From positions 1-11,070 of the forward strand of contig JBAZQI010000031.1 of assembly GCA_041645325.1 (NCBI GenBank): a stretch of 11,070 nt of DNA, read 5' to 3'. The notes beneath the pieces were generated by a model. The model saw only the letters and a program-made list of their open reading frames with translations. It searched no databases and had not been told where the DNA came from. Of this stretch, positions 4,790 to 11,070 are shown one piece after another. The first letter of the stretch is position 1. Every line of letters begins with the position of its first letter. Origin of the DNA: JAFCCL01 sp041645325 (lineage in GTDB: Archaea > Iainarchaeota > Iainarchaeia > Iainarchaeales > GCA-2688035). The position numbers and the translations under genes are program-made.

Positions 4790-5863
4790 TTGAAGTCAAT
4801 TGTTGAAAATGCCGTGACTAAGACGGCTAAAATGGAAGACGATAAGCTTGAGGAATTTGGAACTCCCAAGATAATGGTAATTGGCGCCGGGGGCGCGGGA
4901 TGCAATGCTGTGAACAGGCTTGCGGGAATGGGCATTTCCGGGGCTCAGCTTGTTGCTGTGAACACCGACAAGCAGCATCTTGCCATTGTTAACGACGAGT
5001 TGACAAAAATCCTTATTGGCAAAAGCGTAACCAGGGGTCTTGGTGCCGGCGGCTACCCTGAAATCGGGGCAAAGGCTGCAGAGGTTTCAAGGTCTGCTTT
5101 GGAAGAGATAATGAGCGACGTTGACATGCTGTTCATTTCAGCCGGAATGGGCGGCGGAACAGGAACAGGTTCTGCTCCGATTATTGCGGAAATCGCAAAA
5201 GAGCAGGGTGCAATAGTCATAGCAATAGTGACCTATCCTTTTGCCCTGGAAAAGGCGCGCCTTATCAAGGCAGAGGAAGGAATAGAGGCCCTGAGACAGG
5301 TTACGGACACGGTTGTCGTAATTGACAACAACAGGCTTGTTGAGCTTGTGCCAAACCTGCCAATTCAGGACGCATTCAAGGTTGCGGACGAGGTCATTGC
5401 AAGGACAGTTAGGGGCATTACGGAGACAATCACGCAGCCAAGCCTCATTAACCTTGACTATGCCGACGTAAGAAGCGTCATGAGCAGCAAGGGCCTGAGT
5501 GTCATTGCTGTCGGCGAAAGCAAGAGCGTTGACAAGGTCAACGAGGTTGTTGAGGACACCTTGAGGAACGCGTTGCTTGACGTTGACATCGGCGGGGCAA
5601 CAGGCGCATTGATTCACATAACAGGCGGCCCTGACCTGACTTTGGGCGAAGCAAACGCGGTCGGCGAAATGCTGACAGACAGGATTGACCCCAAGGCAAC
5701 AGTCATCTGGGGCGCAAGGGTTGACCCAACCTTTGAGAACAAGATAGAAGTAATAACAATCTTCACAGGCGTCCACAGCCCTTACATCAAGGGCCCAGGA
5801 CAAGAGACTTCATCCCGCAGGTCTTCAGGCAAGGGCGACCTTGACATAGACTATTTGAGGTAA
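4790..5863 (+). CDS. ftsZ: Cell division protein FtsZ
   Basis: Tubulin-like GTPase that polymerises at mid-cell to form the division ring. The product is 357 aa from TTG 4790. Nucleotide-binding segments are GAGGAGCNAV (32-41) and the tubulin signature GGGTGTG (121-127); the T7 loop that completes the GTPase site is NLDYADVRSVM (221-231). The C-terminal domain continues to about residue 336, then a Ser/Gly/Arg-rich linker leads to a terminal LDIDYLR, the type of tail expected to bind a membrane-tethering partner such as SepF. I chose TTG 4790 because GGAGGGGTGAT precedes it (4776-4786). The frame is open back to TTG 4745, but those 15 residues (PKKTKKFSF...) lack a ribosome site and archaeal FtsZ often begins like MKSIVENA. 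Monocistronic, ended by a hairpin terminator. The family is certain; whether it is FtsZ1 or FtsZ2 was not decided. Confidence 0.97.
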   Translation: MKSIVENAVTKTAKMEDDKLEEFGTPKIMVIGAGGAGCNAVNRLAGMGISGAQLVAVNTDKQHLAIVNDELTKILIGKSVTRGLGAGGYPEIGAKAAEVSRSALEEIMSDVDMLFISAGMGGGTGTGSAPIIAEIAKEQGAIVIAIVTYPFALEKARLIKAEEGIEALRQVTDTVVVIDNNRLVELVPNLPIQDAFKVADEVIARTVRGITETITQPSLINLDYADVRSVMSSKGLSVIAVGESKSVDKVNEVVEDTLRNALLDVDIGGATGALIHITGGPDLTLGEANAVGEMLTDRIDPKATVIWGARVDPTFENKIEVITIFTGVHSPYIKGPGQETSSRRSSGKGDLDIDYLR

Positions 5864-5872
5864 AATTCGCAT

Positions 5873-5913
5873 TTGGGAGGCAAAACCTCCCAATTCTTTT
5901 TCTTTTTTTTTTC
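5873..5913 (+). terminator. Hairpin plus T-tract after ftsZ
   Basis: A perfect eight-base inverted repeat, TTGGGAGG (5873-5880) and CCTCCCAA (5886-5893) around a CAAAA loop, is followed at once by a T-rich run to 5913. It begins ten bases after the ftsZ stop. T-tracts alone can terminate archaeal RNA polymerase; the bacterial-like hairpin may add termination strength or protect the 3' end. Confidence 0.8.
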
Positions 5914-6000
5914 CTTTGAAGAGCATGAAATCTTCTTAAATCGAAAAATGCTGGGCAATAATATTTTTGCAGGCAGGAATAAACAACCCTTCAAAACGAG

Positions 6001-6435
6001 TTATGCCCACAATTTTCTATGCGAATAACCTTTTTTCCTGAGTTCAATGTAAAGTGGTACAAGAATTTTATCAACAAAGTATACATTTCCAGGGTCGCCA
6101 TTAAACCTGTCAAAAAATTCTTGCTCAGTAATGCGCCATTTATGTAAATAATTCCTATAATACCAAACAACTCTTTTCTGGCATGCGCTCATTCTTTTTT
6201 GGTCTATTCTTAATTTGCGTACTGCAATTTGCATATCAATTCCAAGTGATGTGCCAGCATAAGTGGGGTGGAAACCTCCGAAAGGGATCTTAAGGTAAAA
6301 ATTATTGAGTTTTAGAAATTTTTGATATGGGGTTAGACCAGAAAATCTAGCCCTGATTATGCGCCCTATTTTCGGAGGCACTGAACGACCTTGACGCAAA
6401 GTCCTCTTACCTTTTACTTTAGTTGCTTTTTTCAT
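6001..6435 (-). CDS. Basic 144-aa protein, unknown function
   Basis: I do not recognise this protein. It has a very basic N-terminal tail (MKKATKVKGKRTLRQGR), then an aromatic-rich body (YQKFLKLNNFYLKIPFGGFH, CQKRVVWYYRNYLHKW, FFDRFNGDPGNVYFVD) and ends YSHRKLWA. The high Lys/Arg content and lack of membrane segments suggest binding to nucleic acid or ribosomes, which is inference only. It starts four bases after the stop of the site-2 protease gene without a clear Shine-Dalgarno, so it probably belongs to that operon. Its codons end in A or T much more often than those of the neighbouring protease, which may point to a separate origin. It is convergent with ftsZ across 137 bases. Confidence 0.75.
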   Translation of the reverse strand: MKKATKVKGKRTLRQGRSVPPKIGRIIRARFSGLTPYQKFLKLNNFYLKIPFGGFHPTYAGTSLGIDMQIAVRKLRIDQKRMSACQKRVVWYYRNYLHKWRITEQEFFDRFNGDPGNVYFVDKILVPLYIELRKKGYSHRKLWA

Positions 6436-6439
6436 AATT

Positions 6440-7936
6440 TTACAGGAACAGCGGCAGCGCGTTTAGCAGCAGCAGGCCAAGCACTATCCATAGCATCAGC
6501 CTGCCGATGAATTTTTCCGTTTCTTTCCTGCTCATTTTGAGGAATGAAAAGTATGGGAGCATTACTATTTTTGCCATTTTTCCGCCGTCAAACGGGTCCA
6601 TGGGAAGGAAATTTATCATTGCAAGGGCAAAGCTCAGCAGTAGCAGCCAGTTGAAAAAGGTTGAAATCGAGTTAAGCGAGGTGGCCAGGCCAAGGTATTC
6701 CTGTGTTGGCTCTTTTCCTTCAACATAGCTGATTTCGGTTTCGATTCCTATTTCGCCCCTTGAATTCTTTTCAATTGTTTTTTTGGCAAGTTCCCCTGTT
6801 TCTGTTTCAAAAACTATTGAAACATTCTGATCCTGTAGCAGGGATGCAACCCTGAAGTCGTAAAGCGTGTTGAGGTCTACGCCGTTGAATTTCCTGATTA
6901 CCCAGCCTTCTTTTACTATGCCGTATGCCGGCGCATCAATAGTGTTTCCGCACAGGTCGTAGTCTTCAAGCACGTTTGTTACCACAATCGCGTTAATGTC
7001 AATGTTTTTTTCCATTGCCTCGATTTTTGGCGAAAGCACAGGGCTTACTGCCATGGCCACGGCAAAGAAGACGAGAATGAATATCGCCATTGAGTATATG
7101 TTTGAGGCCGGGCCGATTGCGAAAATCCTGAGCTGTTCCACTGCCCGTCTTTTCTTAAGCTGCTTTTCATCCGGCTCCACAAATGCGCCAATCGGCAAAA
7201 GCCCTGCCAGCAAAATGCCGACTGATTTGATTTTCACTTTTGCCCTTCGCATGAGCGCGCCATGCGAGAACTCGTGGACCACAAGAATGATGAGGAATGC
7301 GCCCCAGACATAAACAGGCGGCGTGAGGAAAGCAGGAATGTTCGGCATTTGCACGCCTGGAATTATGGGTGCAATGCCTGGGCAGGGCATTTTTCCCGCC
7401 AGGAGCTTTGCAAAGATGTCAACTGCCTGCCATGCCAATGAAACAATCGTGAAAAGCATCAGGCCGCCAAATGCAAAGCCGAGGGAGAACAGGGCAAGGA
7501 GTGGGAAAAGCGCCGGGTTTTTTGAGGCAAAAAATATTCCGAACAAAAAGAAGAAAACCGCAAAAAGAAGCGCGGCTGAAACAAGGTCTATTACGATTCT
7601 TTTTGCCCAGCCCTTTTTTCTGCCGAATTTGTAGTCAACTGCGAGCATGCCAAATCCTATTATGAGACCAAAGTCTGCAAGCAAATCCCACAATTTTGGC
7701 TTTGAAATTCCTTCAATAAATTGCGCAAGGCGCCTTGTTTTCAGTATTGAAATTATGTAAAACGTTTCAAAGCGCGTGAATTTTTTTATCGCGTATGTCG
7801 GAACAAGCAGGAATCCCGCTATTGCAAATGCCATCAGCAGAATTGGCGGTATTGCGCCGGGAAACGCGATTGCGGCTATGGCCAATGCCGCGCCGAAAAC
7901 AGTGAATGCCGCAAGCATTTTCAGGAAGGTGTCCAT
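6440..7936 (-). CDS. Site-2 protease family (M50) membrane zinc metalloprotease
   Basis: Intramembrane protease of the S2P/RseP class, 498 aa, cleaving regulatory or anchor proteins within the membrane. The zinc-binding HEFSH is at 221-225 inside a membrane helix (FLIILVVHEFSHGALM), and the second conserved element NFLPMDPFDGG at 442-452 supplies the third ligand Asp. Between them, residues about 314-405 form a PDZ-like domain (VVTNVLEDYDL...GIVKEGWVIRKFNG). Several hydrophobic helices lie in the first 170 residues (for example 8-30, 33-49, 118-136, 142-165) and at the C-terminus (479-498). Start ATG 7936 lies just after the duplicated 28-base segment, whose AT-rich part (ACAATTAAAA) could act as a TATA box at the right distance. 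It probably once followed the MBF1-like gene directly. The substrate is unknown. Confidence 0.93.
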   Translation of the reverse strand: MDTFLKMLAAFTVFGAALAIAAIAFPGAIPPILLMAFAIAGFLLVPTYAIKKFTRFETFYIISILKTRRLAQFIEGISKPKLWDLLADFGLIIGFGMLAVDYKFGRKKGWAKRIVIDLVSAALLFAVFFFLFGIFFASKNPALFPLLALFSLGFAFGGLMLFTIVSLAWQAVDIFAKLLAGKMPCPGIAPIIPGVQMPNIPAFLTPPVYVWGAFLIILVVHEFSHGALMRRAKVKIKSVGILLAGLLPIGAFVEPDEKQLKKRRAVEQLRIFAIGPASNIYSMAIFILVFFAVAMAVSPVLSPKIEAMEKNIDINAIVVTNVLEDYDLCGNTIDAPAYGIVKEGWVIRKFNGVDLNTLYDFRVASLLQDQNVSIVFETETGELAKKTIEKNSRGEIGIETEISYVEGKEPTQEYLGLATSLNSISTFFNWLLLLSFALAMINFLPMDPFDGGKMAKIVMLPYFSFLKMSRKETEKFIGRLMLWIVLGLLLLNALPLFL

Positions 7937-7951
7937 TCAATCACAATTAGC

Positions 7952-7979
7952 CTGTTTTCTTTTTTTAATTGTATGCCAA
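7952..7979. repeat. Left copy of the imperfect direct repeat flanking the insertion
   Basis: CTGTTTTC, seven T, then AATTGTATGCCAA. It matches 8202-8228 at 25 of 28 aligned positions (two substitutions and one extra T). On the minus strand it corresponds to the last codons of the MBF1-like gene, so it appears to be a duplicated gene end left upstream of the protease gene. Confidence 0.75.
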
Positions 7980-8201
7980 CAGCCTTTTAACAAAAGGCTG
8001 GCGAAAAGATTTTTTCCCAAGCAGCCTTTTAACAAAATCGAGTGCCCTGCAGGGTACGAGGCCCGCAAAGCCATGCTTTGCTTGGGGCTGGCGAAAAGGC
8101 TTCCGAAGGATTTTCCCAAGGCTTTTTGCATTGGCAAAAAGGCTTTTGCGCGAAGCGCAGTTTTCCCAAGGCTTTTTTCCCGTAGGAAAAAAGGCTTTAC
8201 T
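7980..8201. repeat. Palindrome-rich MITE/REP-like insertion (222 bases)
   Basis: The sequence is built almost entirely of small inverted repeats: AGCCTTTT-AAC-AAAAGGCT (7981-7999), CCCTGCAGGG (8045-8054), GCAAAGC-CAT-GCTTTGC (8065-8081) within a larger GCCC/GGGC stem, CTTTTTGC/GCAAAAAG (8122-8141), GCGC-GAA-GCGC (8148-8158) and CTTTTTTCC-CGTA-GGAAAAAAG (8172-8193). Internal direct repeats are CAGCCTTTTAACAAAA (7980 and 8022), CTGGCGAAAAG (7999 and 8089) and TTTTCCCAAGGCTTTTT (8111 and 8161). AGCCTTTT near one end and AAAAGGCT near the other act like short terminal inverted repeats. The 66-aa minus-strand frame through it looks non-coding. It contains no transposase, so mobility would need help in trans. 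Confidence 0.75.
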
Positions 8202-8595
8202 CTGTTTTCTTTTTTAGTTCTATGCCAAGCTGCTTCTCAAGTTTTCCAATGATGGCATCGGAGGGCTTGATGCCCTGGTTTTCAATCCTGTGGAGCAATG
8301 ATTCTTTTTCAAAAATTTTCATGGCAAGCTCTTTTGTGGTCAGGCCTTTTGCCTGCCTTGCCTGCGTCACCATTTTTCCAAAATCCGGCACAATTTCAAG
8401 GCCGAGGTCAAACTCCTGTTCTGCCAGATGCTTTGGAATGGCAATCCTCTGCATTAGGGCTTTGGATTCCTGCTCTTCCGCAACAGGCATTTCTTTTCCA
8501 AACAAAGCGCATTCCTCGCACACGAAAAGCGTGTTGCCGTCCACCATTGCCTGCTTGAGTTTTGAAATTCGCCTGCCGCATATTTCGCAGTCCAT
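8197..8595 (-). CDS. MBF1-type zinc-ribbon HTH transcription factor
   Basis: Archaeal multiprotein-bridging-factor-1 family, 132 aa; members act with the basal transcription machinery or on the ribosome. The N-terminal zinc ribbon has Cys3/Cys6 (CEIC) and Cys26/Cys29 (CEEC). After a linker, residues about 71-127 form the Cro/XRE-type helix-turn-helix, with the family-typical IVPDFGKMVTQARQAKGLT and later KESLLHRIENQGIKPSD. Start ATG 8595 lies close to where the upstream TATA box predicts transcription to begin, so the mRNA is probably leaderless. Its stop codon lies inside the edge of the palindromic insertion, so the last residue(s) may have changed. It is divergent from the FEN-1 gene and probably the former first gene of the operon with the site-2 protease. 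Confidence 0.93.
   Translation of the reverse strand: MDCEICGRRISKLKQAMVDGNTLFVCEECALFGKEMPVAEEQESKALMQRIAIPKHLAEQEFDLGLEIVPDFGKMVTQARQAKGLTTKELAMKIFEKESLLHRIENQGIKPSDAIIGKLEKQLGIELKKKTE
8202..8228. repeat. Right copy of the flanking direct repeat, inside the 3' end of the MBF1-like gene
   Basis: CTGTTTTC, six T, then AGTTCTATGCCAA, matching 7952-7979. It lies within the coding region (minus-strand codons for the final residues LGIELKKKT). The stop codon at 8197-8199 lies just past this copy, inside the insertion edge. Confidence 0.75.
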
Positions 8596-8620
8596 TCAAA
8601 AGAAAATAACGCCAGAACCT

Positions 8621-8640
8621 GTTAAAAAGCCTTTTAATTA
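8621..8640. promoter_or_regulatory. Back-to-back TATA boxes of the MBF1-like and FEN-1 genes
   Basis: GCTTTTTAAC on the minus strand (8621-8630) lies about 27 bases from a start near 8598, three bases before ATG 8595. CTTTTAATTA on the plus strand (8631-8640) places transcription at ATG 8663. The boxes abut within a 67-base intergenic gap, so the two preinitiation complexes probably cannot form at once. Confidence 0.6.
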
Positions 8641-8662
8641 CTTTTGGCGCTTATTGCCTTTT

Positions 8663-9688
8663 ATGGGCACTGCGATTGGCGACCTTTTGGAAAAAGAGGA
8701 AATTGACCTTGATTTCCTTGCTTCGCGCAGGGTAGGCGTTGACAGCTTTAACGTGATGTACCAGTTCCTTTCAATCATAAGGGGCATTGACGGCTCTCCC
8801 TTGATGGACGGCAAGGGAAGGATAACTTCGCACCTTGCAGGCCTGTTTTACCGCACCATTAATCTGCTTGAGCGCGACATAAAGCCCGTGTTTGTTTTTG
8901 ACGGCAAGCCGCACGAGCTCAAAAGCAAGACGAGGGAAGAGCGCAACAGGATTAGGACTCAGGCCGAAAAGAAATTTGAAAAGGCGAGAAAGGAAGGCGA
9001 TTTCAGGGAAGCGAAGAAATACGCCCAGCAGGCAGTGCGTCTCACGGGCGAAATGGTTGAGCAGGCAAAAACCCTTGTTTCCATAATGGGGCTGCCTGTT
9101 GTACAGGCGCCAAGCGAAGGCGAGGCTCAGGTTGCGCAGATGGTTGCCAGGGGTGATTTATACGGCTGCATTTCGCAGGATTACGATGCATTGCTCTTTG
9201 GCGCAAAGAGGCTTTTGCGCAACATAACAGTTTCGGGAAAGAGAAAAGTGCCGGGCAAGGACTATTATTATGACGTGAAGCCTGAAATGATTGAGCTTGA
9301 CAAAACCCTTAATGTGCTGGGCATTGACAGGAAAAAGCTGGTGTGGCTTGGGATACTCGTGGGCACTGACTTTAATGAAAAGTTTCCAAAGGTCGGCCCG
9401 AAAACAGCCCTGCGCCTCGTGCAGGAGCACGAAAGCTTTGAAGAAATCGTGAAAGAAACAGGGCACGAGCCGGACTTTGATTACCGCGAGGTTGAGGGCA
9501 TTTTCCTGAATCCTTCTTTCACAAAAGATTATGCAATAAAGTTTGGCCTGCCGGACAAGGCAAAGGCAAAAGAGTTTTTGTGCGAAGAGTTCGGCTTTTC
9601 CGTCCAGCGCGTTGAATCCGCCTTGGAAAAGCTTGACGAAAAGCTCAGGGAAAAAGGCCAGCAAAGCAGGCTGAACCAGTGGGGCTAA
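8663..9688 (+). CDS. fen: Flap endonuclease 1 (FEN-1)
   Basis: Structure-specific 5' flap nuclease needed for Okazaki fragment maturation and repair, 341 aa. From ATG 8663 all expected metal ligands fall at the positions known from Pyrococcus FEN-1: Asp27 (VDSFN), Asp80 (FDGKP), Glu152/Glu154 (PSEGEAQ), Asp173/Asp175 (QDYD) and Asp236 (VGTDFN). The C-terminal QSRLNQWG is a PCNA-interacting box that ends without the usual final aromatic residue. The helix-two-turn-helix loop reads NEKFPKVGPKTAL, whereas relatives usually have a GxxGxG pattern there. The longer open frame from 8222 runs antisense through the MBF1-like gene and is not coding. The TATA box at 8631-8640 implies a leaderless mRNA. 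The 3' end overlaps pcm by four bases (CTAA). Confidence 0.97.
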   Translation: MGTAIGDLLEKEEIDLDFLASRRVGVDSFNVMYQFLSIIRGIDGSPLMDGKGRITSHLAGLFYRTINLLERDIKPVFVFDGKPHELKSKTREERNRIRTQAEKKFEKARKEGDFREAKKYAQQAVRLTGEMVEQAKTLVSIMGLPVVQAPSEGEAQVAQMVARGDLYGCISQDYDALLFGAKRLLRNITVSGKRKVPGKDYYYDVKPEMIELDKTLNVLGIDRKKLVWLGILVGTDFNEKFPKVGPKTALRLVQEHESFEEIVKETGHEPDFDYREVEGIFLNPSFTKDYAIKFGLPDKAKAKEFLCEEFGFSVQRVESALEKLDEKLREKGQQSRLNQWG

Positions 9689-10320
9689 AATTTTCCTTTC
9701 AGCGGCACAAACACGAAGCAGCACCTGCTTTCCTTTTCAGCAACTTCACCTTTTTCTTTTTGAAGAAGCACAAGCTCCTGCGAAAGGCTTGCGCCAATCG
9801 GCGCAACCAGCCAGCCGCCTTCTTTTAACTGTTCAATTAACGGATTTGGAACAGAGGCGCATGCCGCGCTTATGAGAATACGGTCAAAGGGCGCGTTTTC
9901 TTTCCAGCCAAGGGTGCCGTCGCCGCATTTCAGGAAAAAGTTGTTGTATCCGAGTTCAAGCAATGCCCTTGTTGCCTTCTGGTGCAGCTCATGAACAAGC
10001 TCAACTCCAAAAACCGTTCCCCTGCTGCCTGCGAGCTCTGAAAGCAGTGCCATAACATATCCTGAGCCTGCCCCGACTTCAAGCACAGTGTTTCCTTTTT
10101 CAACCGCAAGCATTTCAAGCATTGCCGCAATTGTGCTCGGCTGGCTTATTGTCTGGCCAAGCCCTATCGGAAAAGCGGTGTCTTCATATGCGTGGCTTCT
10201 CATGCTTTCAGGAAAAAAAAGTTCGCGTTTTATTGAAAGGAAAGCCTGTTCAATGGCCTTGTTTTTCAGGCGCATTTTGTCCACAAGACTTTTCCTTTGC
10301 TCTTCAAAGTTTTCTGCCAT
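9685..10320 (-). CDS. pcm: Protein-L-isoaspartate O-methyltransferase
   Basis: SAM-dependent repair enzyme that methylates L-isoaspartyl residues in damaged proteins so they can revert to aspartate; cytosolic. The 211-aa length is normal for the family. Visible motifs are FPIGLGQTISQPSTIAAML (50-68, substrate-binding region), SAM motif I VLEVGAGSGY (79-88), GDGTLGW (133-139) and DRILISAACASVPNPLIEQL (146-165). The last usually reads DRI-(I/V)-V-T-A-A, so Ile150-Ser151 is a mild variant. Start ATG 10320 shares a base with the stop of the upstream HTH regulator (TGATG), indicating translational coupling. It is convergent with FEN-1, overlapping by four bases. Confidence 0.96.
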   Translation of the reverse strand: MAENFEEQRKSLVDKMRLKNKAIEQAFLSIKRELFFPESMRSHAYEDTAFPIGLGQTISQPSTIAAMLEMLAVEKGNTVLEVGAGSGYVMALLSELAGSRGTVFGVELVHELHQKATRALLELGYNNFFLKCGDGTLGWKENAPFDRILISAACASVPNPLIEQLKEGGWLVAPIGASLSQELVLLQKEKGEVAEKESRCCFVFVPLKGKF

Positions 10321-11070
10321 CAGCCCTTTCCTTCCCTTTCCTTTATTAGCTTCATCAAATCCTTGAATTTTGACAGGCTATCAAGCTCTTCTTCGGCAAC
10401 AACCGGAATTTCCGCAACGTGCCTGAATTTGAACTCCTTGGAAATAATCAAAGGCTGGCCCTGCAGGGCTTCCTTTGCCCTGGAAAGCTCTTTCGCCTTT
10501 TTCTGGATGCCCTGCGCCGCAACAGCCTTGCCTATGAGCACAGAATCGCCCGGGCTTGTGTAAGCCTTGAACGGCGCGTGCCTGAAGACAGCGACCTTTA
10601 CGCCCAAATCATGGACTTTTCCAAGGGTTTCGTCCTCAAAGCTTTCCTCAAAAAGCCCTTCTTCCTTTTCCCTTAAAAGCGCCTGTTCCTCAAACAGGTT
10701 TATTTTTGTCACAAGGCTTGCGGAAAGCGCGTCCTCAAGCTTTTCCGCGGCATTAAGCGAGGCGCTTGCGCCTTTTTCATAGCGGTGCACCGACTCAACA
10801 GTGCTTTCTATTTTGTCGGCAAGCTCCTGCAATGTAAGGCCAAGTTGTTTGCGCCTTTCCCTGAGCTTTTTTGAGTCAAGCTCAACAATGCTTTTTCCCT
10901 TGAAATACTTCACCGAGGGGAACTGCTCATCCAAAAGCTCTTTGAGGCTTGCAAGGTTCATTGAGACAAGGCCAAGCCTTTCGTACAGCACGCCTTTTTT
11001 CAGGGAAAAAGCCTTTGTCTTTTCACCCACAACAAGGACTGTTGCGTTGAACAATGCCGCAATTTTCCTG
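10320..11070 (-). CDS. Archaeal HTH regulator (COG1395-like), N-terminus off the window
   Basis: Putative transcriptional regulator of an archaeal family of roughly 300 residues with a central Cro/XRE-type helix-turn-helix. The frame is open to the right edge (KIAALFNATVLVVGEKTK), and the segment before a TTG at 11054 already matches the family's first domain, so the gene continues upstream and that TTG is not the real start. Counting from the TTG, residues about 14-50 (KAFSLKKGVLYERLGLVSMN) belong to the N-terminal domain. The HTH spans about 63-117 (LRERRKQLGLTLQELADKI, then VHRYEKGASASLNAAEKLE). The C-terminal half is a charged domain with GKVHDLGVKVAVFRHAPFKA. It is coupled to pcm by TGATG. 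The target is unknown. Confidence 0.88.
   Translation of the reverse strand, partial: RKIAALFNATVLVVGEKTKAFSLKKGVLYERLGLVSMNLASLKELLDEQFPSVKYFKGKSIVELDSKKLRERRKQLGLTLQELADKIESTVESVHRYEKGASASLNAAEKLEDALSASLVTKINLFEEQALLREKEEGLFEESFEDETLGKVHDLGVKVAVFRHAPFKAYTSPGDSVLIGKAVAAQGIQKKAKELSRAKEALQGQPLIISKEFKFRHVAEIPVVAEEELDSLSKFKDLMKLIKEREGKG

Noticed and set aside
5138..5803. 221-aa minus-strand frame opposite ftsZ
   Set aside because: It lies wholly antisense to a certain gene, is rich in Cys and Asn as mirror frames of GC-biased codons are, and has no start signals.
7937..8137. 66-aa minus-strand frame in the palindromic block
   Set aside because: It consists of translated hairpins with repeated LLKGC-type segments; no independent start signal.
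7980..8201. CRISPR array
   Set aside because: The repeats are of unequal length and spacing, there are no uniform spacers, and the units are hairpins rather than one conserved repeat.
8222..8662. 147-codon N-terminal extension of FEN-1
   Set aside because: It is antisense to the MBF1-like gene, and the metal ligands match Pyrococcus numbering only from ATG 8663.
9158..9724. 188-aa minus-strand frame opposite FEN-1
   Set aside because: It is antisense to a certain gene and runs past the pcm stop; no recognisable motif.
11052..11054. TTG as the start of the HTH regulator
   Set aside because: The frame is open to the window edge and the upstream residues RKIAAL fit the family's N-terminal domain, so the gene continues beyond the window.

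Overview
The window looks archaeal, most likely from a small-genome lineage of the DPANN type, though the phylum cannot be fixed from sequence alone. The reasons are the archaeal core genes (FtsZ, FEN-1 with the full archaeal set of metal ligands, an MBF1-type zinc-ribbon/HTH protein, a COG1395-type HTH regulator, a site-2 protease), TATA boxes about 27 bases upstream of start codons that imply leaderless mRNAs, and a tRNA without an encoded CCA end.

Left part (1 to about 4330): accessory DNA that I read as one end of an element integrated at a tRNA-Asn gene. From the left it holds the N-terminal 512 residues of a type I restriction-modification methyltransferase subunit (HsdM, minus strand, with an extra N-terminal winged helix), a divergent plus-strand group of three overlapping tiny ORFs (1662-2071), two more tiny plus-strand ORFs (2120-2367), and a tightly coupled minus-strand operon. 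That operon encodes a tyrosine recombinase with a C-terminal zinc ribbon, a 45-aa coiled-coil protein and a PIN-domain nuclease. The recombinase starts 69 bases past the 3' end of tRNA-Asn(GUU), the usual layout of a tRNA-targeting integrase. The far attachment site is not in the window.

Middle part (4356-6000): a 434-base gene-free stretch with several TATA-like boxes and a repeated 12-mer leads into ftsZ (TTG start with a strong Shine-Dalgarno), which ends in a hairpin plus T-tract.

Right part (6001-11070): core genes. A minus-strand group runs MBF1-like gene, site-2 protease, 144-aa basic protein. It is interrupted between the first two genes by a 222-base palindrome-rich, MITE-like insertion flanked by imperfect 28-base direct repeats. 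FEN-1 is divergent from the MBF1-like gene across only 67 bases holding two abutting TATA boxes, and it overlaps tail to tail by 4 bases with pcm. The pcm gene is in turn coupled (TGATG) to an HTH regulator that runs off the right edge.

The most interesting items are the recombinase/coiled-coil/PIN operon, the nested tiny-ORF cluster, the palindromic insertion that seems to have rewritten a stop codon, the wHTH-HsdM fusion and the altered helix-two-turn-helix loop of FEN-1.
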